A stretch of 28,277 nt of DNA from JANQRV01 sp964533785. Its GTDB lineage: Bacteria; Bacteroidota; Bacteroidia; Chitinophagales; Saprospiraceae. Each line of letters begins with the position of its first letter. The first letter of the stretch is position 1. The stretch lies in assembly GCA_964533785.1 (NCBI GenBank), contig CAZHNG010000040.1:1-28277 (forward strand), read 5' to 3'. A model generated the notes under the pieces. The model was not told where the DNA came from. It saw only the letters and a program-made list of their open reading frames with translations, and did no database searches. Positions 1 to 9,631 of the stretch are shown here, one piece after another. The position numbers and the translations under genes were made by a program.

Positions 1-317
1 TAAAACCAGGGGTACCTTTCTATGCTGCGGAACACAGTCCGCGTGTATGTTGGCGCGGTAGCGGGTACGAAATCAAGCGTGAACAAACAGGAACTCTTGC
101 CGGCAAGCCCGTAGTATTTACTCAATTAAAAACACCGGAAGGCGCTCTTTTGTACAGTTGCTGGTGGTTCAGTAACGGCATCCGCCAAACCACCAGTCAA
201 CTGACCTGGCGTAAAGCGATGATAAGAGGGGAGCCTGCATTCAAGTTAGTGAATGTTGTTTGTACGAGTGAAAAACAATTGCGGCACGAAGCTTTGCAAT
301 GGATAGAAAGGAGATGA
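1..317 (+). CDS. EpsI-like exosortase-associated domain protein, C-terminal part only
   Basis: The reading frame is open from the left edge (first whole codon at base 3) to TGA at 315-317, giving about 104 C-terminal residues; the start lies outside the window. Near the front is AEHSPRVCWRGSGYEI, which resembles the HSPxxCxxGxGW/Y motif of the exosortase-associated EpsI family. Further on, GALLYSCWWFSNG and a basic stretch, TWRKAMIRGEP, match the aromatic strand and the Arg-containing segment of that family. EpsI-type domains occur as separate proteins or fused behind an exosortase, where they are thought to help process or anchor exported proteins. In Bacteroidota this could be the tail of an exosortase N-like protein, but the membrane part cannot be seen. 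The assignment rests on remembered motif similarity, so the family is moderately sure and the exact subtype is not. Confidence 0.5.
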   Translation, partial: KPGVPFYAAEHSPRVCWRGSGYEIKREQTGTLAGKPVVFTQLKTPEGALLYSCWWFSNGIRQTTSQLTWRKAMIRGEPAFKLVNVVCTSEKQLRHEALQWIERR

Positions 318-479
318 TAGGTTGAACTATTATTTTCTGAGATTTTCCTTCAGGGTGACAAAGTAGTATTAAGAAAGATGTCAGGCTGCACCCTTTGACA
401 ATCCGAATAATTGAACAAAAGATGGACTTTTGCGGCGATATCCCTATCTTGGTTAGCTCAAATTAAAAATTCAAACAAC

Positions 480-3400
480 ATGCGAAAAAACCAACTCACT
501 TTACTGTGGCTGTCCATTCTGCTGATATTTTCTTCGATGGTGATAGCACAAACCGATCAAGTCAAGCTCTACGAAAATATGGAATGGCGCAATATTGGGC
601 CCAAACGAGGTGGCCGCTCTTTAGGTTGCGCCGGTAGTCCTGGTCGGCTCAACGAATATTATTTTGGTGCGACGGGTGGCGGGCTATGGAAAACCACCGA
701 TGGCGGGAACGAATGGTTTCCGGTCACCGACGGCCAGGTTACCAGTTCATCCGTTGGTGCCGTAGCGATTGCTGAAACGAACCCAGACATTGTTTACATA
801 GGCATGGGAGAAGTACAATTGCGGGGCAGTATTACCCAGGGCGACGGGGTCTATAAAACAACCGACGGTGGTAAAACCTGGCGTCATCTGGGATTAAAAG
901 AAACCCAGGCAGTAGCTCGTATTCGAATTCATCCTACCAATCCGGACATTGTCTACGTTGCAGCCCTGGGCCATCCTTACGGCAACAACGAAGAAAGAGG
1001 CGTCTTTCGTTCAACAGACGGAGGTAATACCTGGGAAAAAGTACTTTACGTAAGCGATAAAGCGGGCGCCGTTGATTTAATCATTGACCGCACTAACCCA
1101 AAAGTATTATATGCATCCACCTGGCAAGTATACCGCAAAGCCTGGAAAATGTGGGGTGGCGGTCCAGACTGTAAACTATGGAAATCCGTTGACGGAGGAG
1201 ACAACTGGATCGATCTTACACAAAACCCGGGCATGCCGGAAGGCCCCATCGGCAAGATTGGTGTAACGGTGTCCCCAGCCGATCCCAATCGTGTATGGGC
1301 CATTGTAGAAGCCAATGAAGGCGGTGTTTTCCGCTCTGATGACGGCGGCTGGACCTGGACGCGCACCAACAGCGAACGCAAACTGCGTCAGCGAGCTTTC
1401 TACTATTCTCGCATTTACGCCGACCCCTGGGATAAAGAAACGGTTTACTGCCTTAATACGGGTTTCTACAAATCAACGGACGGGGGCAAAACCTTTGACG
1501 TAACCATTAGCGTGCCACACGGGGACAATCACGATCTATGGATCGATCCCAACAACCCCATGCGCATGATCAACTCCAATGACGGGGGTGGTAATGTTTC
1601 CATTAATGGCGGTAAAACTTGGACCGAACAAGATTATTGCACTACTCAATTCTACCACGTAATGGCCACAAATGATGTCCCCTACCACGTAGCCGGTGCC
1701 CAACAAGACAACAGCACACTGGCAATGCCCAGCGATGGTTGGAGCCATATGCAGGCCCGCGGCCCCAACGACGGATGGTACTACCCGGTTGGAGGGGGCG
1801 AAAGTGGCTGGATCTCCCAACATCCAACTAATCCGGATATTTTTTACGCCGGCAGCCAGGGTGCCTTGTTAACCCGTTACGATCGCAGCAATGGCCAGAT
1901 CCGCGACATTCAGGTATATCCACGCTTTTTCTCCGGTGAACCCGCCAGTGCTTTACCCGAACGCTGGCAATGGACTTTCCCGATCATGTTCTCCCCGCTG
2001 GACCCCAATGTCATGTATACCTGTTCCCAACACGTCTGGAAAACCACCAATGACGGTCAAAGCTGGGAAAAGATCAGCCCCGACCTCACTTACGCCGATC
2101 CGGAAACGCTTGGAAAAACAGGTGGGATCATCACGATGGACATGAACGGGCCGGAAATTTACGCTACCGTATTTGCACTAGCCCCTTCCTTTCATGATAT
2201 TAATACGATCTGGGCCGGCTCCGATGATGGTAAGATCCACATCACCCGCAATGGTGGTAAAAACTGGTCCGATATTACGCCCAAAGACCTGCCTAAATTC
2301 TCGCGGATAAGTATTATTGAAGAATCTAAACACAAGCCAGGTACACTTTACGTTGCCGCTAACCGCTACCAAGTTGATGACCGCCAGCCTTACGTTTTTA
2401 AAACCACAGACTACGGGAAAAACTGGACCAAAATAATCGATGGCATCACCGACGGTCATTTTGCCCGGGCCATCCGCGAAGACCACGTCCGTGAAGGATT
2501 ACTGTTCCTGGCAACAGAACATGGCGTTTATGTCTCTTTTAATGCCGGAGATAAATGGGCCCCCCTTCAACTTAACTTACCGGACACTCCTGTGCGGGAC
2601 CTCGTTATCAAAAATGACGACGTGGTACTCGGCACCCACGGCCGCGGCTTTTGGATACTGGATGACATCAACCCAATGCGAGAAATGACTCCGGCATTAA
2701 TGCAAAAAGAAATGGTGCTTTTCCAGCCCAGCAATGCCATCAGAGGAGTTTACGATGCAGTGATCCAATACTATCTGAAAGAGCAAGCCGACTCCGTTAC
2801 GATCGAAATACTCGATGCTGAGGGCAAAGTGATCGATACCTTCGCCGGTAATAAACCAAAATACAAACCCGACCCCAATGTACCCTGGTGGAGACGGGGA
2901 GGTTCCACCGTGCCTACTACTGCCGCTGGATTGAATGAATTCAAATGGGATTTACGCTACAAAGGCGCAACTGATTTTGACGGGATGATCATCTGGAGTG
3001 CACGCCCGACCCGTGGTCCCAAAGCACCCATCGGAGCGTATCAGGTGAGGTTAAAAGTTGGTGGTCAATCTCAAACCCATACCTTTAAAATTGAAATGGA
3101 TCCTAACTTAAAAGGTATTGCGGAAGCTGATCTGCAAGAACAATTCGAACTCGCCATGAAGATCCGGGATAAAACCAGCGCGGCAAACGAAGCCGTTATC
3201 CAGATCCGGAAGATCAGAAAGCAAGTCAAGGCCCGTTTAGAAAAAGCTCAGGATGATGCTTTACAAAATATGGCCGATGATATGCTGGAGAAGTTAAGCG
3301 TCATTGAAGAAGACCTCTACCAGGTGCGCAATCGCAGCAATCAGGATCCTTTGAATTTTCCGATTAAGCTCAATAACCGCCTGGCTTCTTTACGTCGTAG

Positions 3401-3578
3401 TGTGGAAAATGGAGATGCAAAGCCCACCGATGGAGCCTATAAAGTATTTGAGGAACTCAGTAAAGAACTCACTGGTCATTTGAGCAAATTGGAAGGTATT
3501 ATGGAGAATGATTTGGTGAGGTTCAACCAGGAATTAGCGACTAAGCAGTTGGAGCAGGTGGGGGAAGAGCGGGAGTGA
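480..3578 (+). CDS. Exported VPS10/sortilin-like Asp-box beta-propeller protein
   Basis: The product has 1032 residues. The ATG at 480 is preferred over an in-frame ATG at 411 because it gives a clean signal peptide (basic MRKNQ, a hydrophobic core, then VIAQ), while the longer form adds an unremarkable 23-residue leader. From about residue 60 to 740 the protein carries repeated Asp-boxes of the form S/T-x-D-G-G-x-x-W (KTTDGGNEW, KTTDGGKTW, RSTDGGNTW, KSVDGGDNW, RSDDGGWTW, KTTNDGQSW, ITRNGGKNW, KTTDYGKNW), typical of sortilin/VPS10 and BNR-type propellers. About residues 770-870 look like an FlgD-type Ig-like strand domain, and the last 150 residues are charged and helical, probably coiled coil. 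No T9SS sorting domain is present, so it is probably periplasmic or outer-membrane associated. Databases often label such proteins glycosyl hydrolases, but no catalytic site is evident. Substrate unknown. It appears monocistronic. Confidence 0.85.
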   Translation: MRKNQLTLLWLSILLIFSSMVIAQTDQVKLYENMEWRNIGPKRGGRSLGCAGSPGRLNEYYFGATGGGLWKTTDGGNEWFPVTDGQVTSSSVGAVAIAETNPDIVYIGMGEVQLRGSITQGDGVYKTTDGGKTWRHLGLKETQAVARIRIHPTNPDIVYVAALGHPYGNNEERGVFRSTDGGNTWEKVLYVSDKAGAVDLIIDRTNPKVLYASTWQVYRKAWKMWGGGPDCKLWKSVDGGDNWIDLTQNPGMPEGPIGKIGVTVSPADPNRVWAIVEANEGGVFRSDDGGWTWTRTNSERKLRQRAFYYSRIYADPWDKETVYCLNTGFYKSTDGGKTFDVTISVPHGDNHDLWIDPNNPMRMINSNDGGGNVSINGGKTWTEQDYCTTQFYHVMATNDVPYHVAGAQQDNSTLAMPSDGWSHMQARGPNDGWYYPVGGGESGWISQHPTNPDIFYAGSQGALLTRYDRSNGQIRDIQVYPRFFSGEPASALPERWQWTFPIMFSPLDPNVMYTCSQHVWKTTNDGQSWEKISPDLTYADPETLGKTGGIITMDMNGPEIYATVFALAPSFHDINTIWAGSDDGKIHITRNGGKNWSDITPKDLPKFSRISIIEESKHKPGTLYVAANRYQVDDRQPYVFKTTDYGKNWTKIIDGITDGHFARAIREDHVREGLLFLATEHGVYVSFNAGDKWAPLQLNLPDTPVRDLVIKNDDVVLGTHGRGFWILDDINPMREMTPALMQKEMVLFQPSNAIRGVYDAVIQYYLKEQADSVTIEILDAEGKVIDTFAGNKPKYKPDPNVPWWRRGGSTVPTTAAGLNEFKWDLRYKGATDFDGMIIWSARPTRGPKAPIGAYQVRLKVGGQSQTHTFKIEMDPNLKGIAEADLQEQFELAMKIRDKTSAANEAVIQIRKIRKQVKARLEKAQDDALQNMADDMLEKLSVIEEDLYQVRNRSNQDPLNFPIKLNNRLASLRRSVENGDAKPTDGAYKVFEELSKELTGHLSKLEGIMENDLVRFNQELATKQLEQVGEERE

Positions 3579-3585
3579 ATGGAAC

Positions 3586-3630
3586 GCGGATGACGCGGAT
3601 TGAGGGGATTTTCGCGGATCAATGAGAATT
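3586..3630. repeat. Degenerate GCGGAT intergenic repeat, copy 1
   Basis: Four copies of GCGGAT or GGGGAT start at 3586, 3595, 3604 and 3614, a spacing of 9-10 bases. The last one continues into AATGAGAATT. It begins eight bases after the stop codon of the propeller gene. A second copy of the last unit lies after gltD at 20541-20557, matching at 14 of 17 bases. Both sit just past a plus-strand stop codon in a convergent gap. Confidence 0.6.
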
Positions 3631-3641
3631 TGATTTTAAAT

Positions 3642-3673
3642 CCAAGGGCGTTGCATTGAAGCAACACCCTTGG
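3642..3673. terminator. Hairpin between convergent genes, probable bidirectional terminator
   Basis: CCAAGGG-C-GTTGC, loop ATTGAA, GCAAC-A-CCCTTGG form a 13-position stem with one internal C/A mismatch. It lies 63 bases after the stop of the plus-strand propeller gene and 46 bases after the stop of the minus-strand 1966-residue gene, where a shared terminator is expected. Neither side has a strong T-run, so it may stop RNA decay or transcription only partly. Confidence 0.6.
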
Positions 3674-3718
3674 TCTCTTATTGGTAAAGCATGCATTCTT
3701 GCTTATCAAAGATTCTTC

Positions 3719-6700
3719 TTATTGCTTAATGACCGTTTCTGCCCATACCAGTCGATTACCTTCCAGAATGCGGACCGTATAACTTCCCGCCGACAGTCCT
3801 TCCAGGGCAATGTAATGCCGGTTTTGACGGGCTCTTAGTGCATTCATTAACAGCAATTTGCCGTTGGCGTCAAGCACTTGAATACGGCCTTCCCGTAAGG
3901 TGGCATTCCCAAATTCCAGCGTAATACGATCACTGGATGGATTAGGATAAATGGTGACAGAAAGCTGTTCTTCTATTATGTCCGTAGAAGTGAGTAACAT
4001 CGAGAAACTTTCCGTACAAGTACTTCCATCCTCTTCGGTACGCATCACTTGCATCCTGACTTCAGTAGGATCGATGCTGGCAAAAGTGTGACGCACGGTA
4101 TCCGATCCGATGGATGTTGTATCCGCCGTTCCATCACCCCATTGCCAGGTTACTTCGTTACAACCTTCGTTCAATATTGCCATGGGCTGTAACTCATAGG
4201 TTTGGGGCTCAATTTCTCTGAACGAAAATCCGGCCGATACGTCTTCCGCGAGTGTTGTACACAAACAAGACAGCGGCACATCGCCGCCACATTGCAGCAA
4301 ATACTGACTGACAGAGTATACGCAATCTCCGCAAGTGACTTCTAGGGTGTAGGTGGCATCCCCTTGATCAACAATTAATACCGGACTGTTTTCTCCGGGA
4401 AGCAACTCTCCATCCTGATACCATTGATAGGTACAACCCACATCCGCTGGTGGATTGATCAAAACGCCTTCTAAGGTGATCAATTGGTCATTGCATCTGA
4501 AACAGGGGGAAGAAAGGATCAAATCGGTTGCTGGTTCAACGACTACTACTTCTGAGCTAACCTCATCGGCACAGCAAAAATCTTCAAGTACTACATAATA
4601 ATTACCGGCCAACGATGGCGCTGAATAATTATAACTGGCTGCCGGCATATTCGTAACGGAAGTATTCAACAGCATACCATCTTTATACCAATTGATAATG
4701 ATCGGGCATTCTTGAGTTGGTTCGGGTGAAAACGCTACGGAAAGATTAACCTGGTTTGGATCACAAGGGTCATCTTCTATTGCAGTGAAGGAGTTGATGG
4801 TCAATGAATCTTTCACATCCACGAAAAATGTCACTTCGTCTTCCGGACAAACTCCATTGTGTTTTGTCACTCTAAACCAGGTATCTACATATAGCTCATT
4901 CGTAAACCAAATGGCCGTATTTTCGGCACCAGGTAATGGCATAAAGTTTTCGTTGTCTGTGCTGATCAACCAGTCCCAGCCGGTGGTATCTGGACCTACG
5001 CATGCTGCATTATACCTTATTATCGCATCATCACCAGGGCAAAGTGGAAACTCTTCGAATTCTTGCAGACCAAGTTCACCGACCGGGGAGTCAACATTGT
5101 CAATCCTGATCGGAGTTTCTACCTCAAGGGTCCCACAAAGTCCGGTTACAACCGCCTTAATGATGTGTTCCGAGTTACAATCCACCGTGCTCCCTGTGAA
5201 AGAAAGGTTAGTAGGCACGTAAGACATTCCTGTTGCTCCCTCCACTGGTTCGCCGTCCTGATACCATTGGATAGTAGAAGGACAAGCAAGTGGATGGTTC
5301 GAATTAAAAGTGATGGGTTCAAAGACCATTGGCAGGTTGTCCGAACAATAAGGTCCGTTTGGATTTGTTAGACTTCCTTGAGGAGCATCACATAAATAAA
5401 TGGTAGCCGTATCGGAAACCAGTTGATCACATGGCTGTCCGGATAAAAAGACCACTTCTGCATACACGCAAACCGAATCCGAATTTGCCGGTGGTGAAAA
5501 AATAAAGTCTTCTATGCCTGCAAACTGCCCGGCGAGGTTATACGAGTCACAGGGTTCATCGGCTAAATACCACCTGATGTAGTCTACTCCGGTAAGGTAA
5601 TCCAGGTCACCTTCCAGAGAAACGGTATGCATTGCCACTTCAGAACAAATGGTCTGATCAGAAAGAGATATAGATTCACAGCAAGGCCTGATCATTTGAA
5701 TGGAATCCGTACACGAAATGACCCCAAACTCACAAGTCGGAAATTCAAAATCCACGTAAAGCGTCACTTCATTGACCAAGGGTGGGTCCAGGGTCAAAGT
5801 ACCGGAAAGCTCCGTCAGGGTATTATCCGTAATTGTAACTGTTCCTGCTGAGCTGGTCACCTCTACTACCGCTTCTTCATTGGGCAACGCAGTTAAATTT
5901 TCCGTAGAAATAGTAAAGCTATATTCGCCGGGTACCATCCCACAAGTCAATTCCGCATCGGTAATCCCAGCACAATTATCACAACCTTCAACAAATACCG
6001 AAAACGTACACGTAGCAGAATTACCGTAAATATCAGTAGCCGTAGCCGTAACTACGGTCTCTCCACAAGGGAAAAAGCTTCCGCTTTCAATATCGTAAGT
6101 AATACTTTCCACCTCACAATTATCCATTGCTGTCACATCAGGAAAATTGACTATTGTCCCATCCGAACAACCCAATACCTCCTCTACCACATCCATACAT
6201 TCCAGTACTGGCGGCTCTTCATCCGTTATGACTAATTCGAAGGTGCAAGCCTCACTGACATTACCACATTGATCAGTAGCAGTGATGGTCACTTGTGTCG
6301 TCCCCACGGCAAGGTCTGGCAGCATACTTCCCATTCCTTGGGTTCCGTCTGGTAAAGTCCATTCGTAGGAAAGTTCGGGTTCGGGATCGCAATCGTCCAA
6401 AATAAAAAGATCAAGGCTTGGGGTGTAGGTACAAAGTCCAGGATCTGTGTTGACAGTGATCGTATCCGGGCAGTTAATAGCCGGCGGCATATCATCAGCC
6501 GGGAGCGTCACCATTTCTTCGTAAGCACAGATACTCCCGTCTTCGTATTCAAGTGCGACGCATACTGTCGTAGCCTCCCCGCAGGCGTTTAGGATCAACT
6601 CCGGAGCAGCTTCGGTTGATTCTATGATCCCATCACAATTGACATCCCAGGAATAGCTATTAATCACGAGATCAGTAGTTTGCTCGATCGTAAACAAAGC

Positions 6701-9619
6701 AGTCCCGCAATCCTGGGGTTGTACAGCAAACGTTACGTCACAAGTATCCAGTTCTTCGCAGAATACATTAACGGTAAATTGTAGCATAGATACATTCCCA
6801 CAACCATCGGTTGCCGTATAATTTACAGTGGTAATACCTTCCGGATAAACGCCACTGGCATCTTCAGTTCCTGTGTAATCATTCACAATATCCACATTGG
6901 TACAGTCATCCACGACCACGGGCAACGGCACCATAACATTGGCTTCGCAGACACCATCGACATCAGCATCAACCCCCATCACAGTGATGTTATCTATAGG
7001 TGTTATCATGGGAGGAGTCAAATCACCGGAAATGATCACCGTATCCCGGAAGGAACAAGTATCTTGATTGTCATAGACTACGGTTAAACAGACTGGTAAG
7101 GTATCTCCACAAACATCAAATTGTAGCAAAGGATTAGCTTCCTCTGATTCCGTATTATCATCGCAACCCACATCCCAAGTATAGCTTAGCACCGTATTAC
7201 CCACTTGCGGTTGGGCCGTAAATTGTACAGCACCACAATCAAGTTCCTCCCAGGTGTAAGCAATTTGGCAAGTATCGGGTGCACAGAAGTCCTCACAGAA
7301 GTAATCTAAATCCTGCATCCCGATTGCAGTCGGTTCCGGCAGGGTATGAGGGAAAGTTCTTACCATTATCGGCATGGCATTCATATCAAATGAGGCCACC
7401 ACCGGATCCACTTCATTTTGACAACCGGAAGAAAAATCCAGATCGAAAGCACCGACCATCATGTCCCAGTTTTCAGTTCCTCCCTGCGCTGTTCTCTGCC
7501 GACTATCTGCGTAAAATATTTGATTATAATTAAAGGTTACTCCCATTCTGGGGTCTAAAAACTGGGTTTCACCGTTTTCGTGAAAACGAGCGTATTCCAC
7601 CTGGTGCTCACTATTGGCAAAACCAATCCGATGCAGAACATTGTAATTTGTACTGGGAGCTCCCAGGTTCTGCGTTCCAACAGCGTAAAACCTAAATTGT
7701 GCATCCATACCCACCTCACGGAATACGTCCACCTCTTCAAAAAGCAGCCCGTGGATGTTGGTGTACTGGTCATTAAAACGGTAAATAAAAGCCCTGGAAT
7801 TGGCAAAATCTGATCCGACGAGCAACCGCTGGTTCCCAGGTAACTCCATACCGTCGTATACATCATAGCCTGTAGGTAGACGAAAAGCAGTATCCACTAC
7901 TCCCGTTTGCCCGTTGATCTCCACCACGATACCATCATTGGTGGGAGAATCATTACCCGTAATCACAATATCGCCATTATTGGGAATGCCGCCATCAAAG
8001 ACATCAATTGGGAAAAGCCCCCGGTGGAATTCATCATCCGGTACATTGGTACCGTCATAGTCGTAATAATTCGCCCAGTTTACCATTCCATCCGCGCTGA
8101 TATTCAACCCGATGACACGGTCAGTAGCCGAAGGAGGTTCGGGATAGAACGGTGGATTAGCCGCCGGGTTGATCGTCCCTACGATATAATAAGGGAACTG
8201 AGGATCGTAGGGATCAGGATGCCGGATAATACGGTTAAAGTGCTCCCGCCCAAGTTGCTGGTATTTGCGGCCAAAGACCAGTTGGCCGCTGTCATCCACT
8301 TTCATTAATATCGACTCATTATCCTGCGCTGCTCCGTCAATTTGAAACGGTTCCGTTGCTCCAATTAATAAAAATTCACGGGTTTCTTCCACAAATTCAA
8401 AATCGTGAATGATGGAGCCTTCATTGAGTTGAAAATCCCACAACAATTCTCCCGTAAAACGATCAAACTTACTGAAGGTCGCAAACTTAACCCCTGCATC
8501 GATACGGGTTCCCGCTACCATGATACCATCGTGGTTGGGAAATGCTTTGATTTTAGTGGGAGCATTACGGGCCGTATCGCCGTATACTTTGGCAAAAAGG
8601 GCCGTTTCGGTAGGTTCTTCGTTGACTTTTACCTCCCCATCGTTGGTATTTAAAGCGTACGGCAGGCAATTTTCATCTACTACCTCTGAAGGAGTCGGCT
8701 CCTCTACGAAACTAACCGCGGTACTACTGCCTGCTGCCCCCAATACGTTAAACTGCAAACTCAGTACTACGGTGTTATCTGGTAGATCAACCCCTGAAAT
8801 GTTAATCCAGCAAACAGATAGGCCCTGCTCGCCGATATTAAGAGTCTCTTCATTGAAACCCGGCAAATTTGATCCGTTCCCCCCCATAATTTCTAAAACA
8901 GCAGGGTCCCAGGCTAATGAAAACTGCAGGCCGCTCACATCCGTAAACCCGGAGCAGGTAATTTCTACCGTTGCCGTCTGCCCGGGTTCTGCATTCAAAC
9001 TGGAGGCCATTAAAGAGAGAAAAGCAGGGTTATGTGCGTCATCGACACAATCACAGGCATCTCCCGTTTTAGCCCCGATAAAATTCAAAACTACATCTTG
9101 TTGCAGGTCATTAATACTACCAGATCCCGGAATATCCTCAACCCAGGGATTGGCAGGATCCGGAAAAGAATAAGCCGCATTTACAAACTGCCAGCTCGTG
9201 TTATTGCTAAATGTTGGAACAATATTCAAAATGAGATCTTGTAACGCTAACAGATCCTGGCTGTTCAGTGACCCCGAATTATTAATATCGGAAGCAATTA
9301 ATGCGTAAGGACTGGTCAATGGGTCGACCCCAAGTACGTGCTTACCTGTCAATACCATATCCCTGACGGAAACACATTCCAGCGGATCAGTATCTTTTCC
9401 GGGAGTAACCGTATAATCGAGCCCTACAGTAAGGTTGGAGAACAGGTAATTACCATCGGCATCAGTAGTCGTAGTGGCTTGTTGCCCTCCATTCAGATCG
9501 ACGGTCACGCCCTGGATCGGTTCACCGCTTGCACGACTGATATTACCAGAAATATTGAATTGGGCATAAACATTAGAAATAGTAAAACCAAATAATATAT
9601 ATAGCAAAAGTTTTTTCAT
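3719..9619 (-). CDS. Giant multidomain secreted protein with T9SS type A sorting domain
   Basis: The product is 1966 residues with a signal peptide ending ...SNVYAQ. In order: a Cna-B/carboxypeptidase-regulatory-like strand domain (about 22-85); a dockerin-like EF motif, DINNSGSLNSQDLLALQDLI (about 109-130); a cohesin-like domain with AEPGQTATVEI and LQFSLAWDPAVLEI (about 205-335); a propeller-like region (about 345-770); a cysteine-containing PKD-like module (from 779), HYR (from 867), a second copy of the same PKD-like module (from 960), then two more HYR modules (from about 1041 and 1135), each with the TATDxxGN motif; several Ig/PKD-like cysteine-rich modules; a PKD domain with WQWGDGTAD (about 1820); and a type A sorting domain starting VTIYPNPSSDRITLEF (about 1888-1966). 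The sorting domain implies export through the T9SS and attachment to or release from the surface. It is second in an operon, 12 bp after the 778-residue gene. Ligand unknown; an adhesive or matrix role is inferred. Confidence 0.85.
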   Translation of the reverse strand: MKKLLLYILFGFTISNVYAQFNISGNISRASGEPIQGVTVDLNGGQQATTTTDADGNYLFSNLTVGLDYTVTPGKDTDPLECVSVRDMVLTGKHVLGVDPLTSPYALIASDINNSGSLNSQDLLALQDLILNIVPTFSNNTSWQFVNAAYSFPDPANPWVEDIPGSGSINDLQQDVVLNFIGAKTGDACDCVDDAHNPAFLSLMASSLNAEPGQTATVEITCSGFTDVSGLQFSLAWDPAVLEIMGGNGSNLPGFNEETLNIGEQGLSVCWINISGVDLPDNTVVLSLQFNVLGAAGSSTAVSFVEEPTPSEVVDENCLPYALNTNDGEVKVNEEPTETALFAKVYGDTARNAPTKIKAFPNHDGIMVAGTRIDAGVKFATFSKFDRFTGELLWDFQLNEGSIIHDFEFVEETREFLLIGATEPFQIDGAAQDNESILMKVDDSGQLVFGRKYQQLGREHFNRIIRHPDPYDPQFPYYIVGTINPAANPPFYPEPPSATDRVIGLNISADGMVNWANYYDYDGTNVPDDEFHRGLFPIDVFDGGIPNNGDIVITGNDSPTNDGIVVEINGQTGVVDTAFRLPTGYDVYDGMELPGNQRLLVGSDFANSRAFIYRFNDQYTNIHGLLFEEVDVFREVGMDAQFRFYAVGTQNLGAPSTNYNVLHRIGFANSEHQVEYARFHENGETQFLDPRMGVTFNYNQIFYADSRQRTAQGGTENWDMMVGAFDLDFSSGCQNEVDPVVASFDMNAMPIMVRTFPHTLPEPTAIGMQDLDYFCEDFCAPDTCQIAYTWEELDCGAVQFTAQPQVGNTVLSYTWDVGCDDNTESEEANPLLQFDVCGDTLPVCLTVVYDNQDTCSFRDTVIISGDLTPPMITPIDNITVMGVDADVDGVCEANVMVPLPVVVDDCTNVDIVNDYTGTEDASGVYPEGITTVNYTATDGCGNVSMLQFTVNVFCEELDTCDVTFAVQPQDCGTALFTIEQTTDLVINSYSWDVNCDGIIESTEAAPELILNACGEATTVCVALEYEDGSICAYEEMVTLPADDMPPAINCPDTITVNTDPGLCTYTPSLDLFILDDCDPEPELSYEWTLPDGTQGMGSMLPDLAVGTTQVTITATDQCGNVSEACTFELVITDEEPPVLECMDVVEEVLGCSDGTIVNFPDVTAMDNCEVESITYDIESGSFFPCGETVVTATATDIYGNSATCTFSVFVEGCDNCAGITDAELTCGMVPGEYSFTISTENLTALPNEEAVVEVTSSAGTVTITDNTLTELSGTLTLDPPLVNEVTLYVDFEFPTCEFGVISCTDSIQMIRPCCESISLSDQTICSEVAMHTVSLEGDLDYLTGVDYIRWYLADEPCDSYNLAGQFAGIEDFIFSPPANSDSVCVYAEVVFLSGQPCDQLVSDTATIYLCDAPQGSLTNPNGPYCSDNLPMVFEPITFNSNHPLACPSTIQWYQDGEPVEGATGMSYVPTNLSFTGSTVDCNSEHIIKAVVTGLCGTLEVETPIRIDNVDSPVGELGLQEFEEFPLCPGDDAIIRYNAACVGPDTTGWDWLISTDNENFMPLPGAENTAIWFTNELYVDTWFRVTKHNGVCPEDEVTFFVDVKDSLTINSFTAIEDDPCDPNQVNLSVAFSPEPTQECPIIINWYKDGMLLNTSVTNMPAASYNYSAPSLAGNYYVVLEDFCCADEVSSEVVVVEPATDLILSSPCFRCNDQLITLEGVLINPPADVGCTYQWYQDGELLPGENSPVLIVDQGDATYTLEVTCGDCVYSVSQYLLQCGGDVPLSCLCTTLAEDVSAGFSFREIEPQTYELQPMAILNEGCNEVTWQWGDGTADTTSIGSDTVRHTFASIDPTEVRMQVMRTEEDGSTCTESFSMLLTSTDIIEEQLSVTIYPNPSSDRITLEFGNATLREGRIQVLDANGKLLLMNALRARQNRHYIALEGLSAGSYTVRILEGNRLVWAETVIKQ

Positions 9620-9631
9620 CGGAATTGGTGT

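Noticed and set aside
445..452. TATCTTGG as a -7 element for the propeller gene
   Set aside because: It has one mismatch and no TTG at 17-23 bases upstream, so it cannot be supported as a promoter.
411..479. Earlier in-frame ATG for the propeller protein
   Set aside because: It would put 23 residues before a complete signal peptide; the ATG at 480 gives a normal exported N-terminus.
8520..9173. Open frame of about 217 codons on the plus strand inside the 1966-residue gene
   Set aside because: It is antisense to the cohesin-like region of a clear gene with signal peptide and sorting domain, and it has no motif of its own.
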